From Panulirus ornatus (taxonomy: Eukaryota > Arthropoda > Malacostraca > Decapoda > Palinuridae), in contig NC_092271.1 of assembly GCF_036320965.1 (NCBI RefSeq), positions 15,864,096 to 15,928,095 of the forward strand: DNA of 64,000 nucleotides, in the 5' to 3' direction. The translations under genes and the position numbers were made by a program. Positions 37,541 through 48,813 of this stretch are shown here, in pieces. The notes under the pieces are model-generated. The model did no database searches, was not told the DNA's origin, and was given only the letters and a program-made list of their open reading frames with translations. How positions within the stretch are numbered: the first letter of the stretch is position 1; each line of letters opens with the position of its first letter.

Positions 37541-37932
37541 TAGACTGAACCATGGAAAGGTCTGTGGGGTTTGGATGTAGATAAGGAGCTGTGGTTTTAG
37601 TGCGTTACACATGGCACCTAGTGACTGTGATCGAATGTGGCCTTTTTTGTCTTTTCCTGGTGCTACCTTACTGAAGTGGCAGGAACGGTTAGTGATATAA
37701 CATGTGGGGTAGCTACAGAAGTTGATGAGGGTGAGTAAGTATGAATGAGTGCATGTGTATATATGTATATGTCCTTGTATTTGTATGTATATGTTATTAT
37801 GCATATGTATGTATATGGGCATTTATGTATATATTTGTGTATATAAGTGGATGGGCCATTCTTCGTTTGTTTCCTGGCACTGCCTCAATGATGCGGGAAA
37901 CCAATTATGTATGATAAATAAATAATAGGTTT
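37541..37932 (+). mobile_element. LINE-A 3' UTR fragment, divergent
   Basis: Starts GACTGAACCATGGAAAGGTC, then TGTGGGGTTTGGATG, CCTAGTGACTGTG, TTTTCCTGGTGCTACC, GT/AT microsatellite, GATGGGCCATTC, TTTCCTGGCACTGCC and GATAAATAAATAAT. The spacing is that of the long 3' UTR, but the sequence is distinctly older than in most copies. Confidence 0.8.
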
Positions 37933-37949
37933 ATTATATATATTATTCT

Positions 37950-38011
37950 TAACCTCTGTTTCCAGCGTTAGTGAGGTAGCACAAGGAAACAGACGAAGAA
38001 TGATCCAACCA

Positions 38012-38046
<35 letters not shown>
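37950..38046 (-). mobile_element. LINE-A inverted tail with (AC)n
   Basis: CTGTTTCCAGCGTTAGTGAG, GTAGCACAAGGAAACAGACG, ATGATCCAACCACTC, followed by a (CA)n run at 38011-38045. Only the last ~65 bases of the LINE remain. Confidence 0.75.
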
Positions 38047-38047
<1 letters not shown>

Positions 38048-38050
38048 TAT

Positions 38051-38285
38051 ATTTCTTTCTTTCATACGATTCGCCATTTCCCGCGTTAGCAAGGTAGCAT
38101 TAAGAACAGAGGACTGGGCCTCTGAGGGAATATCCTCACCTGGCCTCGTTCTCTGTTCCTTCTTTTGGAAAATTAAAAAAAAACGAGAGGGGAGGATTTC
38201 TAGCCCCCCGCTCCCTCCCCTTTTAGTCGCCTTCTACGACACGCAGGGAATACGTTGGAAGTATTCTTTCTCCCCTATCCCCAGA
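38051..38285 (-). mobile_element. SID element, minus strand
   Basis: Full inverted copy from TTTCTTTCATACGATTCGCC to GTATTCTTTCTCCCCTATCC and CCAG. It sits directly 5' (on the plus strand) of the inverted tail of the next LINE-A. Confidence 0.92.
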
Positions 38286-38319
38286 TATATTTATATATTT
38301 ATTTATTCATTCATTCATT

Positions 38320-40822
38320 ACACTTTGTCGCTGTCTCCCGCGTTAGCGAGGTAGCGCAAGGAAACAGACGAAAGAATGGCCCAACCTACCCACATGCACA
38401 TGTATATACATACACGTCCACACATAGCACATATACATACCTATACATCTCAACGTATAAATATGTATACACACAGCCATGTACATTTATAAACATGTAC
38501 ATAATTCATACTGTCTGCCCTTATTCATTTCCGTCGCCACCCCGCCACACATCAAATGACAACTCCCTCCCCCCGCAAGGTATCGCTAAGAAAAGACAAC
38601 AAAGGCTACATTCATTCACACTCGGTCTCTAGCTGTCATGTATAATGCACCGAAACCACAGCTCCCTTTCCACATCTAGGTCCCACAAAACTTTCCATGG
38701 TTTACCCAGATGCTTCATATGCCCTGGTTCAATCCATCGACTGCACGTCGACCCCAGTATACCACATTGTTCCAATTCACTCTGTTCCTTGCACGCCTTC
38801 ACCCTCCTGCATGTTCAGGCCCCAATCAGTCAAAATCTTTTTCACTCCATCTTTCCACCTCCAATTTGGTCTCCCACTTCTCGTTCCCTCTACCTCTGAC
38901 ACATATATCCTCTTTATCAGTCTTCCCTCACTCATTCTCTCCATGTGACCAAACCATTTGAAAACACCCTCTTCTGCTCTCTCAACCACACTCTTTTTAT
39001 TACCACACATCTCTCTTACCCTTTCATTACTTACTCGATCAAACCACCTCACACCACATATTGTCCTCAAACATCTCATTTCCAGCACATCCACCTTCCT
39101 CTGCACAACTCTATCTATAGCCCATGCCTAGCAACGATATAACATTGTTGGAACCACTTTTCCTTCAGACATACCCATTTTTGCTTTCCAAGATAATGTT
39201 CTCGCCTTCCACACTTTCTTCAATGCTCCCAGAAAATTCATCCCCTCCCCCCACCTTATGACTCGCCCCTGCTTTCATGGTTCCATTTGCTGACAAATTC
39301 ACTCCCAGATATCTAAAACACTTCACTTCCTCCAGTATTTCTCCATTCAAACTTGCCTCCAAATTGACTTGTCCTTCAATCCAACTGTACCTAATAGCCT
39401 TGCTCTTATTCACATTCACTCTCAGCTTTCTTCTTTCACACACTTTACCAAACTGTCACCACCTTCTGCAGTTTCTCCCGAATCAGCCACCAGCTCTGTA
39501 TCATCAGCGAACAACAGCTGTCTCACTTCTCTAGCCCTTTCATCCACATCAGACTGCATACTTGCCCCTCTCTCCAAAACTTGCATTCACCTCCCTAAGA
39601 GCCCTATCCATAAACAAATTAAACAATCATGGAGACATCACGCACCCCTGCCGCAAACCGACATTCACTGAAACCAATCACTTTCCTCTCTTCCTACTCA
39701 TACATGTACCTTACATCCTTGATAAAAACTTCTCTGCTTCTAGCAACTTGCCTCCCATGCCATATACTCTTAATACCTTCCACAGAGCATCTCTATCAAC
39801 TCTATCATATGCTTTCTCTAGATCCATAAATGCTACATACAAAATCATGTTTTTCTAAATATTTCTCACATACATTGTTCAAAGCAAACACCTAATACAC
39901 ACATCCTCTACCACCTCTGAAACCACACTGCTCTTCCCCAATCTGATGCTCTGTACATGCCTTCACCCTTTCAAATCAATGCTCTCCCATATAATTTCCC
40001 AGGAATACCCAACAAACTTATACCTCTGTAATTTGGGCACTCACCTTTATCCCCTTTGCCTTTGTACAGTGGTACTATGCAAGCATTCTGCCAATCCTCA
40101 GGCACCTCACCATGAACCGTACATACATTGAATATCCTTACCAACCAGTCAACAACACAGTCACCCCCTTTTTTAATATTTTCCACTGCAATACCATCCA
40201 AACCCGCTGCCTTGCCGGCTTTCATCTGCCAAGTTTTCACTATCTCTTCTCTGTTTACCAAACCATTCTCCCTGACCCACACCACCTCGACCAAAACACC
40301 CTATATCTGCCACTCTATCATAAAACACATTCAACAAACCTTCAAAATACTCGCACCATCTTCACCACTACTTGTGATTACCTCCCCATTAGCCCCATTC
40401 ACCGATGTTCCCATTTGTTCTTTTGTCTTACGCACTTTATTTACCTTCTTCCAAAATATCTTTTTATTCTCCCTAAAATTTAATGATACTCTCTCACCCG
40501 TCTCATTTGCCCTTTTTTCACCTCTTGCACCTTTTTCTTGACCTCCTGCTTCTTTCTTTTATACATCTCCCAGTCATTCACACTACTTCCCTGCAAAAAT
40601 TGTCCAAGTGCCTCTCTCTTCTCTTTCACTAACAATCTTACTTCTTCATCCCACCACTCGCTACCCTTTCTAATCTGCCCACTTCCCACCTTACTCATGC
40701 CACAGGCATCTTTTGTGCAAGCCATCACTGCTTTCCTAAATACATCCCATTCCTCCCTCACTTCCCCTATGTCATTTGCTCTCGCCTTTTTCCATTCTGC
40801 ACTCAATCTCTCCCGGTACTAT
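38320..40822 (-). mobile_element. Long LINE-A copy in mRpL53 intron 1
   Basis: Minus-strand order from 40822 down: linker (40480-40806: KDACGMSKVGSGQIRKGS, EMYKRKKQEVKKKVQEVK), RT N-terminal part (39971-40294: [31 protein letters not shown]), palm pieces with scattered frameshifts, connection (38777-39106: RCLRTICGVRWFDRVSNER, GRPNWRWKDGVKKIL), and long 3' UTR to 38320. About ten frame lesions make it dead. It ends only 115 bases before mRpL53 exon 2 but leaves the acceptor untouched. Confidence 0.9.
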
Positions 40823-40937
40823 CATGATGATTTAATCATACCAGAATGGAAAAGTGAAATATAGAATTTCTAAAATTAGATTTTGTTCATGCATATGTAA
40901 ATCTACAAATGTAAATTTTTCATTCTTTATTTCACAG

Positions 40938-41050
40938 GAACACCCTGAATTATTTTCACCAAGAAAGAGTTCGTGATACCAATCCAAAGTGCTCAGTGAA
41001 GGTTAATGTAGTGTCAACTAGAGCTGAACCTAATATTGAAGTCAAACTTG
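40938..41050 (+). CDS. mRpL53: Mitochondrial ribosomal protein L53, exon 2
   Basis: Acceptor TATTTCACAG, donor GTAGGT at 41051. It encodes (R)NTLNYFHQERVRDTNPKC, SVKVNVVSTRAEPNIEVKL, matching the MRPL53 segment with RTFLQTVSSEKVRSTN and NCSV. It enters in phase 2 and leaves one base (G) completing GTT (Val) with exon 3, just before the conserved DG(K/H) motif. No in-frame open reading extends far enough to be found without splicing logic. Confidence 0.9.
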
Positions 41051-41641
41051 GTAGGTTAAATTTTGTGACAGTTGGAATGTGAAGAATTTCATCAGATTAA
41101 CTGTGTTTTTTAATCACTGAAACCTACTAGATGAGTTAATGCCAACTCATCTTGCTTTATGATTCTCAAAACTGTTGAACATATATAGATCTTTCATAAT
41201 TGTTTTTATTGTTACTCACATATTGTCTTTTAGCAAGCATTTGTACTTTTTTTTATGGCTATCATAGGTTAGAGAATTCTTTAGCATTCTGGTGGTAATG
41301 TCTCTATATATCACTGAAGATGATGAATGAAACAGAAAATGAATCATAGAGGAGACTGCTGGTGGTAGTTGTTGATATAGTTTTTTCTAGGACACATGCA
41401 TTATCAGTTTAAGCTTTGTGTTTCATTGCCAGGTTCAAATAAAGTTTAGACGTAGTAAAGTCGATAGGAGCTCTAAAATCACTGAGCTAGAGTTGCCCTT
41501 TTCCAGTGGCCTGTTAAGGGTGAGGCACCAAAGCCTATGAAGCAGCACTAGAGCACACCAGCTATAAAGACTTCTTTGTCACAGCCACTTCCCTCCTCAG
41601 GAGTACCTGAAGGGAATGGGCATCAGAGACATGGAGACATG

Positions 41642-42155
41642 GAAATGAGATGTTTGAGGACAATGTGTGGTGTGAGGTGGTTTGATCGAGTAAGTAACGT
41701 AAGGGTAAGAGAGATGTGTGGAAATAAAAAGAGCGTGGTTGAGAGAGCAGAAGAGGGTGTTTTGAAATGGTTTGGTCACATGGAGAGAATGAGTGAGGAA
41801 AGATTGACCAAGAGGATATATGTGTCGGAGGTGGAGGGAACGAGGACAAGAGGGAGACCAAATTGGAGGTGGAAAGATGGAGTGAAAAAGATTTTGTGTG
41901 ATCGGGGCCTGAACATGCAGGAGGGTGAAAGGAGGGCAAGGAATAAAGTGAATTGGAGCGATGTGGTATACCGGGGTTGACGTGCTGTCAGTGGATTGAA
42001 TCAAGGCATGTGAAGCGTCTGGGGTAAACCATGGAAAGCTGTGTAGGTATGTATATTTGCGTGTGTGGACGTATGTATATACATGTGTATGGGGGTGGGT
42101 TGGGCCATTTCTTTCGTCTGTTTCCTTGCGCTACCTCGCAAATGCGGGAGACAGC

Positions 42156-42156
<1 letters not shown>
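41642..42156 (+). mobile_element. LINE-A 3' fragment, short-UTR type
   Basis: Starts GAAATGAGATGTTTGAGGAC (MRCLRTMCGVRWFDRVSN), open to VVYRG-stop, then the short 3' UTR and tail ending GGAGACAGCG before (TA)n (42157-42219). From about 41897 onward it is the left partner of the tandem duplication described separately. Confidence 0.92.
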
Positions 42157-42219
<63 letters not shown>

Positions 42220-42221
<2 letters not shown>

Positions 42222-42450
42222 AATTGGATTGATGTGGTGTACCAGGGTTGACGTGCTGTCAGTGGATTGAATCAGGGCATGTGAAGCGTCTGGGGTAAAC
42301 CATGGAAAGCTGTGTAGGTATGTATATTTGCGTGTGTGGACGTGTATGTATATACATGTGTATGGGGGTGGGTTGGGCCATTTCTTTCATCTGTTTCCTT
42401 GCGCTACCTCGAAAACACGGGAGACAGCGACAAAGCAAAATATATATATA
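42220..42450 (+). mobile_element. LINE-A 3' piece after (TA)n, short-UTR type
   Basis: CCAATTGGATTGATGTGGTG (last codons of the ORF) to the stop, then GGAAAGCTGTGTAGGTATG, microsatellite and the tail CTACCTCGAAAACACGGGAG with CAAAGCAAAATATA. Only about 230 bases long. Confidence 0.88.
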
Positions 42451-42454
42451 TATT

Positions 42455-42691
42455 CTTTTCTTTTCTTTCATACTATTCGCCATTTCCCGCGTTAGCAAGG
42501 TAGCGTTAAGAACAGAGGACTGGGCCTCTGAGGGAATATCCTCACCTGGCCTCGTTCTCTGTTCCTTCTTTTGGAAAGTCAAAAAAAAAAAACGAGAGGG
42601 GAGGATTTCCAGCCCCCCGCTCCCTCCCCTTTTTGTCGCCTTCTATGACACGCAGGGAATACGTGGGAAGTATTCTTTCTCCCCTATCCCC

Positions 42692-42755
<64 letters not shown>

Positions 42756-43000
42756 CTGGGGATAGGGGAGAAAGAATACTTCCCACGTATTCCCTGTGTG
42801 TCGTAGAAGGCGACTAAAAGGGAAGGGAGCGGTGGGCTGGAAATCCTCCCCTCTCTTTTTTTTTTTTTTTTCCAAAGGAAGGAACAGAGAAGGGGGCTGG
42901 ATGAGGATGTTTCCTGAGAGGCCCAGTCCTCTGTTCTTAACGCTACCTCGCTGACGCGGGAAATGGCGAATAGTATGAAAGAAAAGAAAAGAAAGATATA
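42455..43000. mobile_element. Two SID elements head-to-head around (TA)n
   Basis: 42455-42696 is an inverted SID and 42754-43000 a direct SID. Their 5' ends (CTATCCCCAGGGA and TTCCTGGGGATAG) face each other across (TA)n 42697-42753. The arms are ~240 bases and nearly complementary, so the unit could extrude a cruciform or fold in RNA. The same arrangement is copied at 47396-47939. Confidence 0.92.
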
Positions 43001-43011
43001 TATATATATAT

Positions 43012-43228
43012 TATTTTTATTTTATTTTGCTTTGTTGCTGTCTCCTGCGTTTGCGAGGTAGTGCAAGGAAACAGACGAAAGAATGGCCCAACCCACCCAC
43101 ATACACATGTATATACATATACGTCCACACACACAAATATACATACCTATACATCTCAATGTACACATATATATTTCACACACAGACATATACATATATA
43201 CACATGTCCATAATTCATACTGTCTGCC
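43012..43228 (-). mobile_element. LINE-A 3' UTR fragment (long type, 5'-truncated)
   Basis: Inverted tail (TTTGTTGCTGTCTCCTGCG, GCGAGGTAGTGCAAGG), GGCCCAACCCACCCACATAC, microsatellite, ending at CATAATTCATACTGTCTGCC. It lies in mRpL53 intron 2, about 300 bases before exon 3, and is duplicated at 47952-48168. Confidence 0.85.
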
Positions 43229-43533
43229 TCTTTTGGAGGCATAAAATGTATGGACCACAGGTTAAGCATTTTTAAATTGGCATTAAAATGCTGCTGATAC
43301 TTCTTAATATCATGAATGTACATGGCATATAGTATGCGAGGTGAAACAGTCAGTAATTTGAGTGCTAAAAGGATTATGTATGAGTTTCATAACATGTGTA
43401 ACATTTGCTTTGTTCTTGCAATTTTGAAGTTACTTACAATCAAAAATGAGAATTATCTAAACATGATTTTCTTTGCTATTAATGTATATTTGATCTTTGG
43501 CATTTTTGTTTAGTGAAATGGATTTTCTTTCAG

Positions 43534-43688
43534 TTGATGGTAAAACTGTGTTATTCAAGACAAAGAATCTTCAGTCCCTAGAAATTCTTCAGAAATTTAA
43601 TCAGCTCATAAGCAGCCAAGCCAAAATTGAAGATAAAACGCCAAGTGTATTAAAAGGAAAAATAACAAAATTACAAAAGAAAAAATAA
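43534..43688 (+). CDS. mRpL53: Mitochondrial ribosomal protein L53, exon 3 (last)
   Basis: Acceptor GATTTTCTTTCAG (43521-43533). It encodes (V)DGKTVLFKTKNLQSLEILQ, KFNQLISSQAKIED, and a Lys-rich end KITKLQKKK before TAA (43686-43688). DG-plus-hydrophobic-LQSLEIL matches the family's DGH..MRGAHLTALEML C-terminal helix region. The Lys-rich tail is typical of rRNA-binding ribosomal proteins. The exon is copied exactly at 48474-48628. Confidence 0.92.
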
Positions 43689-43832
43689 AGGACTAAGTAG
43701 ATTACCTACTTCATACTTTACTGTATATATTTTTATAAGTTTGAAGTGTCTTTGCCATATAGTTTATAGTTAGATACCAAGAATCATTAGGTTAAAGAAG
43801 TAAATATTGTGAAATACAAGAAATCAGCAGAT

Positions 43833-43838
43833 AATAAA
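43833..43838 (+). terminator. Polyadenylation signal AATAAA after mRpL53
   Basis: AATAAA lies 145 bases after the mRpL53 stop and 36 bases before the microprotein ATG. If used, it would end the mRpL53 mRNA before the microprotein. If skipped, the two frames share one transcript. Also present in the duplicate at 48773-48778. Confidence 0.5.
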
Positions 43839-43873
43839 TTTGTTTTATATAACGCTTAAGGTTTCAAGCAAAA

Positions 43874-44065
43874 ATGTCAACTCAGGCTCAGCGTAAATAT
43901 GAAGCAACCCTTAGTATTGTCAATAAGGTTTATGACAGTGTGCCAGCTTTCACTGACGTTTTTGATGAAGATACATGGTATATATTTGTTGCTTGCTTTA
44001 CAGCAGCGACAGTCATTGTAACAGTAATTGCATCTAGGTTCATTACTCTGAAACCTGTGGAATGA
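43874..44065 (+). CDS. Hypothetical 63-aa single-pass membrane microprotein
   Basis: ATG in a good context (A at -3, CAAAAATGTC). The protein is MSTQAQRKYEATLSIVNKVY, DSVPAFTDVFDEDTW, then a hydrophobic segment YIFVACFTAATVIVTVIASRFI at residues ~36-57 (one membrane helix), and a short tail LKPVE; TGA follows. The N-terminal half is polar and contains an acidic FDEDTW stretch. The composition is not that of the surrounding repeats, and the frame survives unchanged in the duplicate (48814-49005). It is either a second cistron of the mRpL53 transcript or a small gene of its own. I do not recognise the family, and no function is claimed. Confidence 0.6.
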   Translation: MSTQAQRKYEATLSIVNKVYDSVPAFTDVFDEDTWYIFVACFTAATVIVTVIASRFITLKPVE

Positions 44066-44916
44066 TGAGAGGTGGAGTTAAAAGAAATTTTGAATTAAAG
44101 CATGCCTTGATAGCCAGTCCTTGTAATTATGACCTTAATAGGGTTTGAGATATATAATGTATTCTAAAAAAAATCCTGAAAATTTGTTAGGTTTGTTTTT
44201 GTGTTACTTGTAGAACATGCACACTGAGATCAGTACTTTGTCCATTGCTGTTGGAAGTTGCAACCTAGTTGATTAAAGATGTGTTTGACCTGACCCTTAT
44301 ACTGTTATTTCCTAGCATATACAGAACTGAATGGCCTAAAACCCATGTTTAGTTTAGATTTTGTGTGCATTATACCTCATACATGAAAAAAGTTTAACTT
44401 GGGACATAGTTAATAACTTGAAGAAAATTCAACCTTTGTCTGATGCAGTATATTTTTGATATTTTCAAACAGTGTGTTCTTTCCTGCAGTACAGGTGAAT
44501 CAAATGTTCCATGGACCACTTTTCCAGTTTCATGTAAACTGATAGCCTGATATGTAAAGGTTTGTAAAATGGCAGTGGATAATTAAAGTGTATCATGAGC
44601 TAGAGGGATAGACACCACTGTTTATAAACTTCATAGTTTTATCTGGATATGTTGCCAGTTTTATGTTTAATTAAAATGATGTATGTGTATCCCACATATA
44701 TTTTACAAAATGACTGCCTCTTACTGCAGATGGCAACATACCATTTTTGAGATACCAAAGAGTAATATTGCCATGATAATCAGCAAGACAGAATGCTGAT
44801 ATTAAGTTAATTTGCTCCATACATATTGTTTCTTTAGTTTAACAGCTGGGTTTTAAAGAATATAAGTAAGAGCCCACCCACTACACTTTGTGGAATATTT
44901 GATTTATTTATTTATT

Positions 44917-45425
44917 ATACTTGATCACCGTTTCCTGCATCAGCGAGGTAGTGCCAGGGAAAGACGAAGAATGACCCTTCCACTCGTATGCACATATATA
45001 TACATAAACGCACACACACGCGTACATATAAATACATATACACATGTACATACTCATATTTGCTTGCCTTCATCCATTCCCAGTGCCACCCCACCCCACA
45101 GGAAACAGCATTGCCACCCCCTGCATCAGTTAGGTGGTGCCAGAACAGAGAAAAAAAAAGGCCATACTCGTTCACACTCTGTCTCGAGCTATCGTTTAAT
45201 TCACTGAAACCACAGTTCCCTATCTACATCCATGCCCCACAGACCCTTCCATGGTTTACCCCAGATGTTTCACATACCCTTGTTCAGTTCATTGACAGCA
45301 CGTCCACCCTTCTTACCACCTCATTCCAATTCACTCTATTCCTTGCATGCCTCTCACCCTCCTCTATGTTCAGTCCCCAGTCACTCAAAATCTTTTTCAC
45401 TCCATCCTTCCACCACCAATTTGGA
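44917..45425 (-). mobile_element. LINE-A 3' fragment, older subfamily
   Basis: Inverted tail (GATCACCGTTTCCTGCATC, GCGAGGTAGTGCCAGGG), microsatellite, CACAGGAAACAGCATTGCC, GGTGGTGCCAGAACAG, then the ORF end reaching CCATCCTTCCACCACCAATT. The CAGGAAACAGCA block links it to 3168-3662. Duplicated at 49857-50365. The following 45426-46120 has no recognised feature. Confidence 0.82.
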
Positions 45426-46120
45426 ATATGTTCATGGAATTGGAGAGCATTGGTATTATTTTACTTTTCAAAATTTTATGGTTATATATGACATGAAATT
45501 GAAGAAATATTTTTTTTATGCAGGTTCAATTTGAGCTTAGTAATCCAATCTTAACCAGTATTCTTTACAGAAATGATTTTTTTTTTTTTATCTTTGTAGA
45601 GCAGTAATTTTTTCATAATGCCATATATCAATAGTTATGTAATTGGTTATTGTATTTCTAGTCTGTTTGGAACTTGGTATTTAGTGATGGAGAAATGTTA
45701 CCTTAGCTTTATTTTCCATATTTTCTGTATCCTTTTTTTTATTTGTTTTGAGCTCTCTGAAAGAAGTCATTTGATTAGAAATTGTAACACCACTGATTAT
45801 TAACTGACCAGTGGCCAGATAAATTCTGGTGCATTTAGGGATGATGAATTTACCAAATGAATTTAACCAAAATAGGAAGTCCTTACTAAGGAATGAGTGG
45901 GAGACTGTAATTTCAAGGATCATAAATTGTGATCTGGATCTGGCATGGTTTGATTTTCTTGATAAATCTCCAATATTATTGTTGCTGGAATAAAATGTCT
46001 TCTGCATAACTGAATTAAGTCTTTCACTGCTGATACCTATAATACAGTTTAGTTTTTATCAGAGCTGCAGCTGAGCCATATATGGTCAGATAATATTCTT
46101 ATTTTCTGACCACAGCAAAG

Positions 46121-46308
46121 GTGCTAATAAAATATTAACTTAGTTGACTAGCCTATTTAGTGGTGGCTTACCATAGGTCATCCTGGTTAGTGTTTCTAAA
46201 GTATATATATAAGTTTGCTAATAAAATATTAACTTAGATGACTAGCCTATGTAGTGGTGGCTTACTGTAGGTGATCCTGGTTTGTGTTTCTAAAGTAAAT
46301 ATATAAGT
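46121..46308. repeat. Two-copy ~95-base tandem repeat
   Basis: GCTAATAAAATATTAACTTAG, TGACTAGCCTAT, TAGTGGTGGCTTAC, GGT.ATCCTGGTT and GTGTTTCTAAAGTA occur at 46121-46216 and again at 46217-46308. The second copy runs straight into a LINE-A fragment. Copied at 51061-51248. Confidence 0.85.
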
Positions 46309-47088
46309 TTGAATGGAGAAAAACTGGAGGAAGTGAAGTGTTTTAGATATCTAGTAGTGGACTTAGCAGCGGATGGAAACATGGAAGTGGAAGTGAGTCA
46401 CAGGGTGGGGGAGGGAGCGAAGGTTCTGGGAGCATTGAAGAATGTGTGGAAGGCGAGATCCTTATCTCGGAGCAAAAATGGGTATGTTTGAAGAAATAGT
46501 GGTTCTAACAATGTTATATGGTTGCGAGGTGTGGGCTATAGATAGGGTTATGCAGAGGAGAGAGGATGTGTTGGAAATGAAATGTTTGAGGACAAGATGT
46601 GCTGTGAGGTGGTTTGATCAAGTAAGTAACGAAAGGGTAAGTGATATGTGTGGTAATAAAAAGAGTGTGGTTGAGAGAGCAGAAGAGGGTGTGCTGAAAT
46701 GGTCTGGGCACATGGAGAGAATGAGTGAGGAAAGATTGACCAAGAGGATATATGTGTTGGAGGTAGAGGGAACGAGGAGAAGTGGGAGACCAAATTGGAG
46801 GTGGAAAGATGGAGTGAAAAAGATTTTGTGTGATCGGGGCCTGAACATGCAGGAGGGTGAAAGGAGGGCAAGGAATAAAGTGAATTGGAGCGATGTGGTA
46901 TACCGGGGTTGACGTGCTGTCAGTGGATTGAATCAAGGCATGTGAAGCGTCTGGGGTAAACCATGGAAAGCTGTGTAGGTATGTATATTTGCGTGTGTGG
47001 ACGTATGTATATACATGTGTATGGGGGTGGGTTGGGCCATTTCTTTCGTCTGTTTCCTTGCGCTACCTCGCAAATGCGGGAGACAGCG
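46309..47088 (+). mobile_element. Chimeric LINE-A copy at duplication junction
   Basis: Starts NGEKLEEVKCFRYL; frames 46309-46491 and 46442-46912 cover the connection region (YGCEVWAIDRVMQRREDV, GRPNWRWKDGVKKIL). Up to 46783 it equals the copy at 51249-51723; from 46829 on it equals the copy at 41897. The switch lies in the 45 identical bases 46784-46828. The short 3' UTR follows and meets (TA)n at 47089. See the duplication entry. Confidence 0.93.
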
Positions 47089-47145
<57 letters not shown>

Positions 47146-47155
47146 ATATATATAT

Positions 47156-47627
47156 CCAATTGGATTGATGTGGTTTTACCAGGGTTGACGTGCTGTCAGT
47201 GGATTGAATCAGGGCATGTGAAGCGTCTGGGGTAAACCATGGAAAGCTGTGTAGGTATGTATATTTGCGTGTGTGGACGTGTATGTATATACATGTGTAT
47301 GGGGGTGGGTTGGGCCATTTCTTTCATCTGTTTCCTTGCGCTACCTCGAAAACACGGGAGACAGCGACAAAGCAAAATATATATATATATTCTTTTCTTT
47401 TCTTTCATACTATTCGCCATTTCCCGCGTTAGCAAGGTAGCGTTAAGAACAGAGGACTGGGCCTCTGAGGGAATATCCTCACCTGGCCTCGTTCTCTGTT
47501 CCTTCTTTTGGAAAGTCAAAAAAAAAAACGAGAGGGGAGGATTTCCAGCCCCCCGCTCCCTCCCCTTTTTGTCGCCTTCTATGACACGCAGGGAATACGT
47601 GGGAAGTATTCTTTCTCCCCTATCCCC

Positions 47628-47695
<68 letters not shown>

Positions 47696-48168
47696 CTGGG
47701 GATAGGGGAGAAAGAATACTTCCCACGTATTCCCTGTGTGTCGTAGAAGGCGACTAAAAGGGAAGGGAGCGGTGGGCTGGAAATCCTCCCCTCTCTTTTT
47801 TTTTTTTTTTTCCAAAGGAAGGAACAGAGAAGGGGGCTGGATGAGGATGTTTCCTGAGAGGCCCAGTCCTCTGTTCTTAACGCTACCTCGCTGACGCGGG
47901 AAATGGCGAATAGTATGAAAGAAAAGAAAAGAAAGATATATATATATATATTATTTTTATTTTATTTTGCTTTGTTGCTGTCTCCTGCGTTTGCGAGGTA
48001 GTGCAAGGAAACAGACGAAAGAATGGCCCAACCCACCCACATACACATGTATATACATATACGTCCACACACACAAATATACATACCTATACATCTCAAT
48101 GTACACATATATATTTCACACACAGACATATACATATATACACATGTCCATAATTCATACTGTCTGCC
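47156..48168. mobile_element. Duplicate-unit repeats: LINE-A piece, head-to-head SIDs, LINE-A tail
   Basis: Second-unit copies of features already described: plus-strand LINE-A piece 47156-47395, inverted SID 47396-47632, (TA)n 47633-47692, direct SID 47693-47939, and minus-strand LINE-A 3' UTR 47952-48168. The order and sequence match 42220-43228. Confidence 0.92.
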
Positions 48169-48473
48169 TCTTTTGGAGGCATAAAATGTATGGACCACAG
48201 GTTAAGCATTTTTAAATTGGCATTAAAATGCTGCTGATACTTCTTAATATCATGAATGTACATGGCATATAGTATGCGAGGTGAAACAGTCAGTAATTTG
48301 AGTGCTAAAAGGATTATGTATGAGTTTCATAACATGTGTAACATTTGCTTTGTTCTTGCAATTTTGAAGTTACTTACAATCAAAAATGAGAATTATCTAA
48401 ACATGATTTTCTTTGCTATTAATGTATATTTGATCTTTGGCATTTTTGTTTAGTGAAATGGATTTTCTTTCAG

Positions 48474-48628
48474 TTGATGGTAAAACTGTGTTATTCAAGA
48501 CAAAGAATCTTCAGTCCCTAGAAATTCTTCAGAAATTTAATCAGCTCATAAGCAGCCAAGCCAAAATTGAAGATAAAACGCCAAGTGTATTAAAAGGAAA
48601 AATAACAAAATTACAAAAGAAAAAATAA
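48474..48628 (+). pseudogene. Duplicate of mRpL53 exon 3
   Basis: Identical in sequence to 43534-43688, with the same acceptor GATTTTCTTTCAG and the same TAA. It lacks exons 1 and 2 of its own. It could serve as an alternative last exon for mRpL53, which would give the same protein, or be silent beyond the first copy's poly(A) site. Confidence 0.85.
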
Positions 48629-48813
48629 AGGACTAAGTAGATTACCTACTTCATACTTTACTGTATATATTTTTATAAGTTTGAAGTGTCTTTGCCATAT
48701 AGTTTATAGTTAGATACCAAGAATCATTAGGTTAAAGAAGTAAATATTGTGAAATACAAGAAATCAGCAGATAATAAATTTGTTTTATATAACGCTTAAG
48801 GTTTCAAGCAAAA

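Noticed and set aside
43316..43513. 65-aa frame before mRpL53 exon 3
   Set aside because: It lies in intron 2 and overlaps the region leading to the acceptor. Its persistence in the duplicate only reflects recent copying.
45618..46007. Frames of 61 and 108 aa between LINE fragments, repeated at 50558-50947
   Set aside because: Repetition is due to the tandem duplication. Composition is that of AT-rich non-coding DNA, and no family was recognised.
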